DNA of 64,000 nt, taken from Corynebacterium sp. MSK008. GTDB lineage: Bacteria > Actinomycetota > Actinomycetes > Mycobacteriales > Mycobacteriaceae. The stretch covers positions 124,001 through 188,000 of the forward strand of contig NZ_JASPJX010000005.1 of assembly GCF_030232585.1 (NCBI RefSeq), read 5' to 3'. The notes beneath the pieces were generated by a model. It was not told the origin of the DNA and did no database searches. It saw nothing but the letters and a program-made list of their open reading frames with translations. Below, piece after piece: positions 25,616 through 34,149 of the stretch. Positions within the stretch are counted from its first letter, which is position 1. Every line of letters begins with the position of its first letter. The position numbers were made by a program, and so were the translations under genes.

Positions 25616-26605
25616 ATGAGGAAGATCATCGCACCGGCCGTCGCTGCGGCGACCGCCCTTTCACTCACCGTCCCTGCCACTGCTACCGCCGCCACCTTGA
25701 CCCCGTTCACCAAGGACGGAACCAACTACTGCCGCGTCACGCTCAACGACGTCGAGCGCGGCCCCGCCAACCAAGCCGAACGCGCCGCGAAAACGCTCAC
25801 GCACGGCATGTACGCCACCTCGGTCGTCGAGGCGTTCGAGGCCACATTCCCGGAGCTGAAGAAGCTTGGCGACGATTACGTGGCCGAGCCGGACGTCGTC
25901 AAGCATTTGCGCCTGCTGCGGGACGACAAAACGCCCGAGGGCGACGTCCGCGCCGACGTCCGCGCCGCCGCGAAGGAGAAGCTGGCGCCGCTGGGCCTGC
26001 ACACCACCGACGCCGACTTCTACCTGGACATGAAGGAAAGCGCCCAGATCCCGCTGGGGCCGGCCGGCCGCGCGCTGAAGGGCAACGCCGACTGGTTCGT
26101 GGGCATCGACGGCGGGGTGCCGAAAGTGCAGCCGCTTGGCGACGATTACGCGTTCGGCCACACCGGCCAGAACACCGCGCAGTGGCTGCGCCACGTGGAG
26201 GGCTGGCAGCGCGACGCGTTCGCCGCGAACATGAAGGCAACCTACTTCGGCCAGGTCCAGGACACGCTGGAAAGCTCGTATTACTACGCGCTCGAGGAGG
26301 CCAAGACCTGCCACGACGGCACCAGCCACGTCATCTTCCCCACGCAGGATTTGAAGCTGCCGGAGACGCCGAAGCTGGAAAACGCCGACCTGGGCGACAC
26401 CGCGCCTGAGCCGGGCCCCGCACCGAAGGACCCGGTGGAGACACCGGACGAAAAGGCACCGGAGACCTTCGACGCCAAGCTGGCGCAGATCATCGGCATC
26501 GTCGCCGCGGTGCTCGCCGCCCTGGGCGCGCTGTTCGCGCTGCTGCAGAACGCGGGCGTCAAGGGCCTGCCCACAATCCCGCAGATCCCGGGGTTGACCA
26601 AGTAG
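25616..26605 (+). CDS. Secreted protein with C-terminal membrane anchor, unknown function
   Basis: A 329-residue exported protein. A Sec signal peptide (residues 1-25, ending near ATATA) precedes a helical ectodomain of about 230 residues with two cysteines (CRVTL near the start, KTCHDG near 224) that could form a disulfide. A proline/acidic linker (about 250-285) leads to a C-terminal hydrophobic helix (about 289-310) and a short Pro-rich tail. No enzymatic family was recognised. The gene stands alone behind the TATCGAC array and before the two-component operon. Confidence 0.72.
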   Translation: MRKIIAPAVAAATALSLTVPATATAATLTPFTKDGTNYCRVTLNDVERGPANQAERAAKTLTHGMYATSVVEAFEATFPELKKLGDDYVAEPDVVKHLRLLRDDKTPEGDVRADVRAAAKEKLAPLGLHTTDADFYLDMKESAQIPLGPAGRALKGNADWFVGIDGGVPKVQPLGDDYAFGHTGQNTAQWLRHVEGWQRDAFAANMKATYFGQVQDTLESSYYYALEEAKTCHDGTSHVIFPTQDLKLPETPKLENADLGDTAPEPGPAPKDPVETPDEKAPETFDAKLAQIIGIVAAVLAALGALFALLQNAGVKGLPTIPQIPGLTK

Positions 26606-26607
26606 GT

Positions 26608-26625
26608 CTCCTCCTTGGGGAGGAG
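26608..26625 (+). terminator. Hairpin CTCCTCC-n4-GGAGGAG, left copy
   Basis: A perfect seven-base-pair stem with loop TTGG directly after the stop of the secreted protein gene. No U tract follows, so simple termination is doubtful. The same stem recurs at 28396-28413, at the other end of the two-component operon. The right arm resembles a ribosome binding site that the left arm would hide. Confidence 0.5.
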
Positions 26626-26660
26626 GTGGGGACGCGGAGCCGTCGATAAGCTAGGCGCCC

Positions 26661-27770
26661 GTGCATGTGAAAACGGGTGACGCAGTGCTCGCGGTGGCGG
26701 CGGCGGTGCTTGCCGCCGTCTACACCGTGAGTGCGATCAGCGACCCGGGCGCCGCCGCCTGGGCGCAGGCGCTGCTGTCCTGGGGGTTCGTCGCTGCGTT
26801 CGCGGTGCTCACCGGCAAGCCGCGGGCGGCGTCGGCCGCGTTAGTGGTGCTCAACACCGCCTGGGCGCTGGTGTGGCTGGCTGCGCCGGTGAATCTGGGG
26901 TATTCGCTGTGGGTGCTGGCAGTGCCGGTGGCGGTGTTCGTCGCCGGCAGGTACGCCGGCAAACGCTTCGCACTTGGGGTGCTGGCGGCGGCGTGCGGGT
27001 GGGCGTTGCTCTCCCCGTTCATGTGGACGTGGGACGAGCAACTCGTGTTGTTCTACCGCCGTGGCGCAGACGGCGCGCTCACGCTGGCGCTGCATTGGGC
27101 AGCGTTCGCAGTGGCGTACCTTCTGGGTGCGAATCTGGCAGGGGAGGAGGCCGCCCGCCGCAGGGCCGCGGAAGCGAAGGAGCAACGCCTGGCGGCGGCG
27201 CGGGTGGACGAGCGCCAGGCCATCGCGCGGGACATCCACGACGTGCTCGGGCACTCGTTGACCCTGATCAAGGCGCAGGCCAACGCGGGGCTCGCGTCCG
27301 GGCGCGAGCGGGAGGCGCTGCAGCGAATCAACGCTGCCGCGGGTGAGTCGCTGGCGGAGATCCGCCTGCTCGTGCGCGGCCTGCGCGAAAGCGATCGCGG
27401 GTTCGCGCCGGTGGCGGGGATCGCGGAGCTGCCCGCGCTGGTGCAGCGCTTCCGCGACGCCGGCATGCAGGTCACACTCGACGCCCCGCCTATCGACGTC
27501 CCTCCGGTGACCTCCCTTGCCATCCACCGCATCGTGGCTGAAGCGCTGACCAACGCGGCCCGCCACCAAGTGGACCCGGTCGTCTCTGTAAAAGTGACAC
27601 CGGGGCAGACTGTTGTGGTGGAGGTGGTCTCCACCGGGCGGGTGTGCCCGCAGCCCGGCACCGGCGTCGGCTTGGAAGGCCTGCGCGAGCGCGCCGCGAG
27701 CGCCGGCGGCACGCTCGAAGCATGGCAGGCAGGCGAGGCATTCACCGTGCGGGCGGAGTTGGCGGCATGA
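26661..27770 (+). CDS. Two-component sensor histidine kinase, NarL/DesK class
   Basis: A 369-residue membrane kinase. Residues 5-160 contain about five or six helices and no large external sensor domain, so it likely senses within the membrane. A linker leads to the HisKA_3 box with the phospho-accepting His193 in ARDIHDVLGHSL. The ATPase domain has EALTNAARH (N box) and a late GTGVGLEGLRERAAS (G box). The start is GTG at 26661. Its stop overlaps the regulator start (ATGA). In this class the neighbouring ABC exporter is the usual target. Confidence 0.88.
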   Translation: MHVKTGDAVLAVAAAVLAAVYTVSAISDPGAAAWAQALLSWGFVAAFAVLTGKPRAASAALVVLNTAWALVWLAAPVNLGYSLWVLAVPVAVFVAGRYAGKRFALGVLAAACGWALLSPFMWTWDEQLVLFYRRGADGALTLALHWAAFAVAYLLGANLAGEEAARRRAAEAKEQRLAAARVDERQAIARDIHDVLGHSLTLIKAQANAGLASGREREALQRINAAAGESLAEIRLLVRGLRESDRGFAPVAGIAELPALVQRFRDAGMQVTLDAPPIDVPPVTSLAIHRIVAEALTNAARHQVDPVVSVKVTPGQTVVVEVVSTGRVCPQPGTGVGLEGLRERAASAGGTLEAWQAGEAFTVRAELAA

Positions 27771-28405
27771 TCCGGATTTTGCTTGCGGACGACCAACCGT
27801 TGCTGCTCAGCGCACTCGAAACCATCCTGGGCGCGCAAGACGACATCACCGTCGCGGCCACAGCCGCCGATGGGGCGGAGGCGGTGGAGAAGGCGCGGGC
27901 GCACCGCATCGACGTCGCCGTGCTCGACATCCGCATGCCGGTGCTCGATGGCATCGGCGCCGCCCGCACAATCATGGAGCTGGGCCCGCGGGTGATCATG
28001 CTGACCACGTTCGACGACGACGCGCTCATCCACGCAGCCATCGCCGCTGGCGTCCACGGATTTTTGCTCAAGGACGCAGAGCCGGACGTGCTCGCGGGAG
28101 CGGTGCGCGCGGTAGCCAGCGGCGAATCCGTCCTCGCGCCCGGCGTGACCGGCAGGGTGATGGAGTGGGTGCGCGAAGGTCCAGGTAGCCCGGCGTCGGC
28201 CACTGCGCTGGAGGGGCTGACCACCCGCGAGCGTGACGTGCTCGCCGAGATCGGCCGCGGAGCGACCAACGCAGAGATCGCCGCCGCGCTGTACATCGCG
28301 GAAACCACAGTGAAAACGCACGTATCCAGCCTGCTAGCCAAACTCGGCGCGCGCGACCGGGTGGCGCTGGCGCTGATCGCGCAACGCGCCGGCATCTCCT
28401 CCTAG
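27767..28405 (+). CDS. Response regulator, NarL/LuxR family
   Basis: A 212-residue transcription factor. The receiver domain (1-120) has the acidic pair Asp8-Asp9, the phosphorylated Asp54 in VAVLDIRMP and the switch Thr82 in MLTTFDDD. The C-terminal GerE HTH runs from LTTRERDVL to LLAKLGARDR (about 152-200). The start ATG overlaps the kinase stop, so the pair is coupled. The stop codon lies inside the loop of a hairpin. The next operon, an ABC exporter, follows 64 bases later and is its likely target. Confidence 0.9.
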   Translation: MIRILLADDQPLLLSALETILGAQDDITVAATAADGAEAVEKARAHRIDVAVLDIRMPVLDGIGAARTIMELGPRVIMLTTFDDDALIHAAIAAGVHGFLLKDAEPDVLAGAVRAVASGESVLAPGVTGRVMEWVREGPGSPASATALEGLTTRERDVLAEIGRGATNAEIAAALYIAETTVKTHVSSLLAKLGARDRVALALIAQRAGISS

Positions 28406-28413
28406 AGGAGGAG
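28396..28413 (+). terminator. Hairpin CTCCTCC-n4-GGAGGAG, right copy
   Basis: The same seven-base-pair stem as at 26608-26625, here with loop TAGA, which contains the stop codon of the response regulator gene. There is no U tract. With the left copy it brackets the two-component operon exactly. It could slow or terminate transcription between the regulator gene and the ABC exporter genes. Confidence 0.5.
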
Positions 28414-28469
28414 GGATAGTGGTCCCGCCGGCCGATGTGTAAGGCTTGCTCACCGCGGACGATAGGGGC

Positions 28470-29171
28470 ATGACCGATACACAACTCGCCTGCCGCGGTG
28501 TCGCAGTTTCGTTCGGCGGGCACCAGGTGCTGCGCGATATTTCACTGACAACCACCCCGGGCCGCGTCCACGCGTTGTTGGGGCCCAACGGCGCGGGGAA
28601 ATCGACGCTGATGTCAGTGCTGCTTGGCCTGATCCAACCCGACGCGGGCGAGGTGACACTAATGGGCCAGCCGTTCACCCGCGAGGCGCTGCGGCACGTG
28701 GGCGCCTCGATCAATGACCCCGCCTTCTACAGCCACCTGAGCGCGCGCAACAATCTGCGCGTGCACACGACGCTGCTCGGCCTGCCCGACTCGGAGGCTG
28801 ACCGGGTGCTCCAACTCGTCGGCCTGCAGGGCGCAGGCAAGAAGAAGGCGGGCACCTTCTCCACCGGAATGAAAGGCAGGTTGGCGCTGGCGCAGGCGCT
28901 CATCGGCGAGCCGGAGGTGCTCATTTTGGACGAGCCCCAAAACGGCCTCGACCCCGAGGGCATCGCCCACCTGCGCGCCTACCTGAAGGACTACGCCCGC
29001 GCCGGGCGCACTGTGCTGGTCAGCTCCCATCAGTTGGGCGAGGTACTGCACATGGCGGACGACGCCACCGTCATCGCCGGCGGCGACGTCCGCTTCGCCG
29101 GAGAACTTGCGGAGCTGGGCCCGAACCTGGAGGAATCCTTCTTCCGCTTGACCGCAGGGGGCAGGAAATGA
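28470..29171 (+). CDS. ABC transporter ATP-binding protein, BcrA-like
   Basis: A 233-residue nucleotide-binding domain with Walker A GPNGAGKST (38-46), Walker B VLILDEPQNGLDPEG and a signature of the form FSTGMKGRL, as in bacitracin- and lantibiotic-type exporters. A switch histidine is in VSSHQLGEV. The AGGGG before the ATG at 28470 sets the start. It overlaps the permease gene as ATGA. It is predicted to export or resist a membrane-active compound under control of the adjacent two-component system. Confidence 0.9.
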   Translation: MTDTQLACRGVAVSFGGHQVLRDISLTTTPGRVHALLGPNGAGKSTLMSVLLGLIQPDAGEVTLMGQPFTREALRHVGASINDPAFYSHLSARNNLRVHTTLLGLPDSEADRVLQLVGLQGAGKKKAGTFSTGMKGRLALAQALIGEPEVLILDEPQNGLDPEGIAHLRAYLKDYARAGRTVLVSSHQLGEVLHMADDATVIAGGDVRFAGELAELGPNLEESFFRLTAGGRK

Positions 29172-30583
29172 GTCTGCTTCGCGCCGAATGGATCCGCGCC
29201 AAAGGCTCAACGCTGTGGTGGCTCGCAGGAGCGGGGCTGCTTCTTGGCCTGCTGCTGACTGCTTTTTCGCTGGTCGGTGATGTTGGCTCCGCGAAGTCCC
29301 TGCTGTATCCCCAGGGGCTTTTGGTCACCGGCATGGCCGCTCCCGTTGCGGCGCTGTTTGCGGGACTGGCTGAAAACCGCGAGCGCGACACCCGCGCCGG
29401 GGGCACACTCTGGCGGCCCGTCTCTTACACGGGCACCCGCGCCGCCCGCATCACAGTGGTGTGGCTGGCCCTGGCCGTGTTCGTCATTTTGGACTTCGTG
29501 GTGCCCGTTGCGGCGGCGCTAGTGTTCGGCCTGGACGGCGCTGCGCAAGTCGCGCTCGTCGGTGCGTTTGTGTGGCTCGGCATGCTGGGCCCCGCGGGCC
29601 TGGCAGCCGCGGCCACCCGCCGTGTTGGGCTGTTGCCGACGCTCGTAGCCGCATTCGTGTTCACCATCGAGCTCGGGTACTTCGTGGAGCGAAGCTGGTG
29701 GTGGTGCAACCCCGGTGCCTGGCCCGCGCGCTTGGCGTTGCCCACGATGGGACTGCACTTCAACCTGTTGCCGCTGGAGGAGACCTCGCCCATGGCTGGT
29801 GAGTCGCCGTTTCCTGCGCTCGCGCTCACCTTGCTTCTAGCCACGGCCGGATTCGCCGCTGCCGTGCTCACCCCGCGCCGCACGCGACCCATTTTTAGGC
29901 GCCGCACCACCCACGAAGTCGTTGCGCCCGCGCCTGCTGGGCCGGCCATGCCGAGGCCCGCGCACACCGGGTTTGTGTCCGCGTGGAAGGGGGTTGCGAG
30001 GGCGGGGCGGATGCCGTCGTTAAGCATGGTGCTTGTGCTCACCGCACTGGTGCTGCTGTTCGCCATACGTTATCCGGCGGACGTGCGCCAGGCGCTGTTC
30101 GCGTACGCGATCCTCCCGGTAGGCGCGGGCGTGTTGCCCACGCTTGTGTGGCCGCGGATCCGCCCGGCATGGGCGCTGATGCAAGTGGAGCACCCGCGAG
30201 TCGGCGTCGCGTTGATGAGCTGGTTTACCAGCATCGTTGCGCTTGTGTGCCTGCTCGCGGGTGTGGTGGCTGGGAGCGCGCGTTTTGGTGTGCTCGCCGC
30301 AATTGCCGGCACCGTCCTCACCCTCGCCGCGCTCGCTGTGACCGTGCGCTTCGGCGTGATGTGGACGCTGGCGGCGACAATCCTGGTCACGATTGTCTCT
30401 GTCACCATCGGCGGCGACGTGCTGGCGGAGTCCTTCCTGTGGATCGCCGCGGTGCCCGCCTGGCCCGTCACCGCCACCGGCCCGCGGGTGTGGGTTGCGC
30501 TCGCGGTTGGCGCAATCCTGCTAGCCGCGGTGGTGGTTGTGCTGCTCCGGGTACTGCGCGGGATGCGCCCGGTCCGGCGCTGA
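29168..30583 (+). CDS. ABC transporter permease, BcrB-like
   Basis: A 471-residue integral membrane partner of the upstream ATPase. It has about twelve predicted helices in two halves (roughly 15-235 and 285-460) separated by a hydrophilic Arg/Pro-rich stretch (RRTRPIFRRRTTHE), so it may be a fused pair of six-helix permease units. No periplasmic domain is present. The start overlaps the ATPase gene. The stop lies eight bases from that of the opposing lipoprotein gene. Confidence 0.83.
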   Translation: MSLLRAEWIRAKGSTLWWLAGAGLLLGLLLTAFSLVGDVGSAKSLLYPQGLLVTGMAAPVAALFAGLAENRERDTRAGGTLWRPVSYTGTRAARITVVWLALAVFVILDFVVPVAAALVFGLDGAAQVALVGAFVWLGMLGPAGLAAAATRRVGLLPTLVAAFVFTIELGYFVERSWWWCNPGAWPARLALPTMGLHFNLLPLEETSPMAGESPFPALALTLLLATAGFAAAVLTPRRTRPIFRRRTTHEVVAPAPAGPAMPRPAHTGFVSAWKGVARAGRMPSLSMVLVLTALVLLFAIRYPADVRQALFAYAILPVGAGVLPTLVWPRIRPAWALMQVEHPRVGVALMSWFTSIVALVCLLAGVVAGSARFGVLAAIAGTVLTLAALAVTVRFGVMWTLAATILVTIVSVTIGGDVLAESFLWIAAVPAWPVTATGPRVWVALAVGAILLAAVVVVLLRVLRGMRPVRR

Positions 30584-30590
30584 GCCGCGC

Positions 30591-31628
30591 TTAACCCGCG
30601 CGGTTGAGCGGGCCTTCCGCGTGGTAGCGCCCGGTGGGGGCGTTGTAGGTGGCGCGCTCGCGGGAGTCGTTAATGGAGAAGTGCCAGGTGCCGCCGTTGT
30701 CGCAGGTGCCTTCCGTGATGTTCTCGCGGAAACCGTCCTGGATCTCCTCACCGGCGGAGGCGTGCACCGGCTCGAGGAGACCGGCGCAGCCGAGATCCGG
30801 GTAGGTCACCGGGATGCGGCCGCCGCGGTCGCGGGTGCCGAACTGCACGCGGTAGGACTGGTCGTTGAGCTCCGGGATGTCCGAGACCTGCTTCATGGTG
30901 CCTTCGCGCGGCACGTTCAGCGGGTCGGGCTGGTCCATCTCTGCCAGTTGCGCGGTGTCCGTGGTGGGCGTCCAGTGGATCAGGGTCACGTCGTCCAGCG
31001 GGTTGCCCACGACGGTCTCCTCCGGGCCGAACGCCTTGACCAGGCGGTTGCCGTGCAGTTCGAACTGGGTCGCGGTCAGCGTCGTGCCGTCCGTTTCGTA
31101 TTGCGTCAGTCCCGGCTGCACGCCGGCGGTGAACACGGTGGGGTAGGTGCCGGCGGCGTCAACCAGGTAGTCGGCGGTGGCCGTGAGGGTGCCGTCGAAA
31201 AGCTGCAGCACGCGCACCGGTGCCGGGCCTTCCTTACCGGCGCGCAGGAGCAGCTCGAGCTCGGTGTCGCCGTCGACATCGATGAGGTCGTAGGTGAACG
31301 TGCCGTCGAGGCCGTCCTGGTCGGCGAAGTATTGCGCCGGGTCCGCAAGTGCTGCGGCGTACGCGTCGCGCTTGTTGGGTACCGCCGACGATGGCGGGGG
31401 CGCGGGGAGGTTGTCTTCGTCCGCAACCGGCGCGACAGGGTCGGCAGCGGGATCGTCGGCGGGCGGGGTCGCAGGCTCAGCAGGGGCGGGGGCATCAGCA
31501 GGCGGTGCCGCCTCCGCGGAGGTATCGGCGGCATCAGCGGCGGTCGGGGTGTCTGGAATGTTTCCGTCGCACGCGGCCAGAGTCAGCGAGGCGGCGACGA
31601 TTGTGGCTGTCATCGTTCGTCTCAACAT
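30591..31628 (-). CDS. Secreted lipoprotein with Pro/Ala-rich spacer, unknown function
   Basis: A 345-residue exported lipoprotein: signal (residues 1-19) with lipobox LAAC, a long Ala/Pro/Asp spacer (about 22-85) that would extend it through the cell wall, and a globular domain (90-345). The domain opens with DLIDVDGDTELELLLR, a calcium-loop-like acidic motif of the FG-GAP/EF type, and ends with a Cys-containing segment (DLGCAGLLEP, GTCDNGGTW). No family was named. The start at 31628 has only weak ribosome-site support; an in-frame ATG lies five codons later. Confidence 0.72.
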   Translation of the reverse strand: MLRRTMTATIVAASLTLAACDGNIPDTPTAADAADTSAEAAPPADAPAPAEPATPPADDPAADPVAPVADEDNLPAPPPSSAVPNKRDAYAAALADPAQYFADQDGLDGTFTYDLIDVDGDTELELLLRAGKEGPAPVRVLQLFDGTLTATADYLVDAAGTYPTVFTAGVQPGLTQYETDGTTLTATQFELHGNRLVKAFGPEETVVGNPLDDVTLIHWTPTTDTAQLAEMDQPDPLNVPREGTMKQVSDIPELNDQSYRVQFGTRDRGGRIPVTYPDLGCAGLLEPVHASAGEEIQDGFRENITEGTCDNGGTWHFSINDSRERATYNAPTGRYHAEGPLNRAG

Positions 31629-31779
31629 GCCCGGAGCGTAACCCGCGGACCTTGAAGCGCCCTGAAATACCCGTACAGGTGTCTAATAGTAGCGGGGGAA
31701 TTGGCTCCGACGTGGTGCGCGGGCTTTTTGTTACCGTCGGCCGAAATGTCCTTTTCGACAAGATCACTGCTGAGCACCA

Positions 31780-33144
31780 ATGTCTACTTTCGACCCACCC
31801 GCCCGACCGACCGCCCCCTCCAGCGCGTTCTTGGAGCGCATGGATGAAGCCGTCCAGGACCGGCTCGCGGAGGCGGAGGCGGACTTTAACCTTGGGACCA
31901 GAAGCCCTGAGCACCTGCAGTCCTGGGAGGACGCGGAGGCGCGGGTGGAAAAGGTCCGCGCGGACCTCGACCACATCGTTCGCGACCTGCACGCCCACCC
32001 GGAAGAGGCGTTTGAAGAGCACCACGCGCAAGCGGTGATCGCCGGGGTTCTTGAACGCCACGGGTTCCAGGTGGAACGCGGTGCACATGGCGTATCGACG
32101 TCAGTGCGGGCCGAATGGTCCAGCGCCGATTACGACTCGACGGTGCATCCCACGGTCGCCGTGCTGGCCGAGTACGATGCGCTTCCCGGCATCGGCCACG
32201 CCTGCGGGCACAACGTCATTGCGGCCGCTGGGGTGGGGGCCTTCCTCGGTGCCGTGGGAAGCGGCAGCGGCCGGATCGTGTTCCTGGGCACCCCCGCGGA
32301 GGAGGGGCACACCGGCAAGGAGTACATGATCCGCGGCGGGATGCTGGACGGCGTCGATTGCGCGGTGATGGTCCACCCGTTTTCCTACGACCTTGTCTCC
32401 CACGTGTGGGTGGGGCGCCGCACCCTGACCGCGACGTTTACCGGCGTGCCCGCGCACGCCTCGATGCAGCCGTACATGGGGCGAAACGCCCTCGACGCGG
32501 CCACGCTCGCCTATCAAGCGTGCGGGTTGCTGCGCCAGCAGATGCCGCCTTCGGACAGGTTGCATGCAGTGCTTTCCGACGGCGGAGCCCGCGCCTCGAT
32601 CATCCCCGAGACCGCCACCCTGCAGATGTACGTCCGCTCGCTCTACACCGAGACGCTGATGGACTTAAGCCAGCGCGTGGAGGACATCCTCAAAGGCGCG
32701 GCCCTGATGACGGGCACGACCGTAGATGCGCAGTGGGACGAACATCCGATGTCGCTGCCTGTCCGCAACAACGCGACGCTTGCTCGGCGGTGGGGTGCGA
32801 CGCAAGCGTCACGCGGAAGAGACGTGCTTCCGGCGGGCACCCTGCCGGATTCGCAGGCCGCGTCGACCGATTTCGGCAACGTGTCCCATCTGGTTCCGGG
32901 CATCCATCCGCTGGTGAAGATCGCGCCGGAGGGCACCGCGCTGCACACCACCGATTTCGCCGCGGCGGCGATCTCGGACCAGGCGTTTGAGGGCGCGTTC
33001 GACGCCGCGGTCGGGCTGGCGCAAACCATCGCGGACATCCTCAACGACCCGCAATTGTTAGCCGACGCGCAGGAAGAGTTCGACGCCGCCGGCGGCGCGA
33101 TCTCCGTCGAGGAGCTGCTCGCCGGCGCGGCCGAGCAGCCCTAG
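31780..33144 (+). CDS. M20 family amidohydrolase (M20D type)
   Basis: A 454-residue cytoplasmic metallohydrolase. The first metal-ligand block is EYDALPGIGHACGHN (near residue 140), the second AEEGHTGKEYMI with the catalytic glutamate pair, and a late GTALHTTDFAA histidine completes the site. The middle (about 210-330) is the dimerisation lid. M20D members cleave N-acyl amino acids or aminobenzoyl-glutamate; the substrate here is open. A helical N-terminal 60 residues precede the domain. The stop overlaps the opposing menB stop by four bases. Confidence 0.85.
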   Translation: MSTFDPPARPTAPSSAFLERMDEAVQDRLAEAEADFNLGTRSPEHLQSWEDAEARVEKVRADLDHIVRDLHAHPEEAFEEHHAQAVIAGVLERHGFQVERGAHGVSTSVRAEWSSADYDSTVHPTVAVLAEYDALPGIGHACGHNVIAAAGVGAFLGAVGSGSGRIVFLGTPAEEGHTGKEYMIRGGMLDGVDCAVMVHPFSYDLVSHVWVGRRTLTATFTGVPAHASMQPYMGRNALDAATLAYQACGLLRQQMPPSDRLHAVLSDGGARASIIPETATLQMYVRSLYTETLMDLSQRVEDILKGAALMTGTTVDAQWDEHPMSLPVRNNATLARRWGATQASRGRDVLPAGTLPDSQAASTDFGNVSHLVPGIHPLVKIAPEGTALHTTDFAAAAISDQAFEGAFDAAVGLAQTIADILNDPQLLADAQEEFDAAGGAISVEELLAGAAEQP

Positions 33145-34073
33145 TAGTAGAAGGGGAATTCCTCCCAGTTCGGCGGACGCTTCTCTAAGAACGAGTCGCG
33201 GCCCTCGACGGCCTCGTCGGTCATGTACGCCAAGCGGGTAGCCTCGCCGGCGAAGACTTGCTGGCCCATCAGGCCGTCGTCGACAAGGTTGAACGCGAAT
33301 TTCAGCATGCGCTGCGCGGTGGGGGACTTGCCGTTGATTTCGCGGGCGACCTGGATCGCCTCGTCCTCAAGCGAGGCATGCGGGGCGACGATGTTCACCG
33401 CGCCCATGCGCTGCATCTCTTCCGCCGTGTAGGTCCGGCCCAAAAAGAAGATTTCGCGGGCGAACTTCTGGCCCACCATCTTGGCCAGGTACGCCGAGCC
33501 GTAGCCGGCGTCGAAGGAGCCCACGTCCGCGTCGGTCTGCTTAAACCGCGCCTCTTCCTTCGATGCGATGGTCATGTCGCACACCACGTGCAGCGAGTGC
33601 CCGCCGCCGGCTGCCCAGCCGTTCACCACGGCGATGACCGCCTTGGGCATCGTGCGGATCAACCGCTGCACCTCCAGGATGTGCAGGCGCCCGCCCTCGG
33701 CCTTCACGCGCGCTTCGTCGACGGTTTCTGCGGTCTCGCCGCCCGCGTACTGGTAGCCGGAGCGCCCGCGGATGCGCTGGTCGCCGCCGGAGCAAAACGC
33801 CCAGCCGCCGTCCTTTTCCGAAGGCCCGTTGCCGGTCAGAAGCACCACGCCCACCGACGGGTCGCGCCGGGCGTGGTCGAGCGCCTGGTAGAGCTCGTCC
33901 ACGGTGTGGGGGCGAAACGCGTTGCGCACCTCGGGGCGGTCGAACGCGATGCGCACGGTGCCGTCGGCACGCGTGTCGCCCACGTGGCGGTGGTAGGTGA
34001 TGTCGGTGAAATCGAAGCCCTCGACCTCGCGCCATTGGGAGGGGTCGAAGGGCTGGACGGTGGAGTACTGCAT
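33141..34073 (-). CDS. menB: 1,4-dihydroxy-2-naphthoyl-CoA synthase
   Basis: A crotonase-fold enzyme that cyclises o-succinylbenzoyl-CoA. The 310-residue length fits actinobacterial MenB. The oxyanion-hole segment GGWAFCSGGDQRIRG and NGWAAGGGHSLHV are present, and the catalytic aspartate lies in DVGSFDAGYGSAYLA. The C-terminal FLEKRPPNWEEFPFYY is the swapped tail typical of MenB. It is read away from the ATPase cassette, and the left 38-bp repeat lies 34 bases before its start. Confidence 0.96.
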   Translation of the reverse strand: MQYSTVQPFDPSQWREVEGFDFTDITYHRHVGDTRADGTVRIAFDRPEVRNAFRPHTVDELYQALDHARRDPSVGVVLLTGNGPSEKDGGWAFCSGGDQRIRGRSGYQYAGGETAETVDEARVKAEGGRLHILEVQRLIRTMPKAVIAVVNGWAAGGGHSLHVVCDMTIASKEEARFKQTDADVGSFDAGYGSAYLAKMVGQKFAREIFFLGRTYTAEEMQRMGAVNIVAPHASLEDEAIQVAREINGKSPTAQRMLKFAFNLVDDGLMGQQVFAGEATRLAYMTDEAVEGRDSFLEKRPPNWEEFPFYY

Positions 34074-34106
34074 GGGGGTAATCGTACTTACGCGTCCGCT
34101 TTATAG

Positions 34107-34144
34107 CTCTTTATAACTACCCCAACCTATAAAGAGGTATAAAG
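34107..34144. repeat. 38-bp direct repeat, left copy, with palindromic arms
   Basis: The 38 bases at 34107-34144 are identical to 35336-35373. The repeat begins CTCTTTATAACTACC and ends AGAGGTATAAAG, so its ends are mutually inverted; adding flanking bases, 34099-34116 pairs with 34128-34145 at 16 of 18 positions. TATAAAGAGG is also repeated in tandem here (34128-34147). It lies between divergent menB and the ATPase gene and could be an operator and promoter for both. Confidence 0.85.
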
Positions 34145-34149
34145 AGGCT

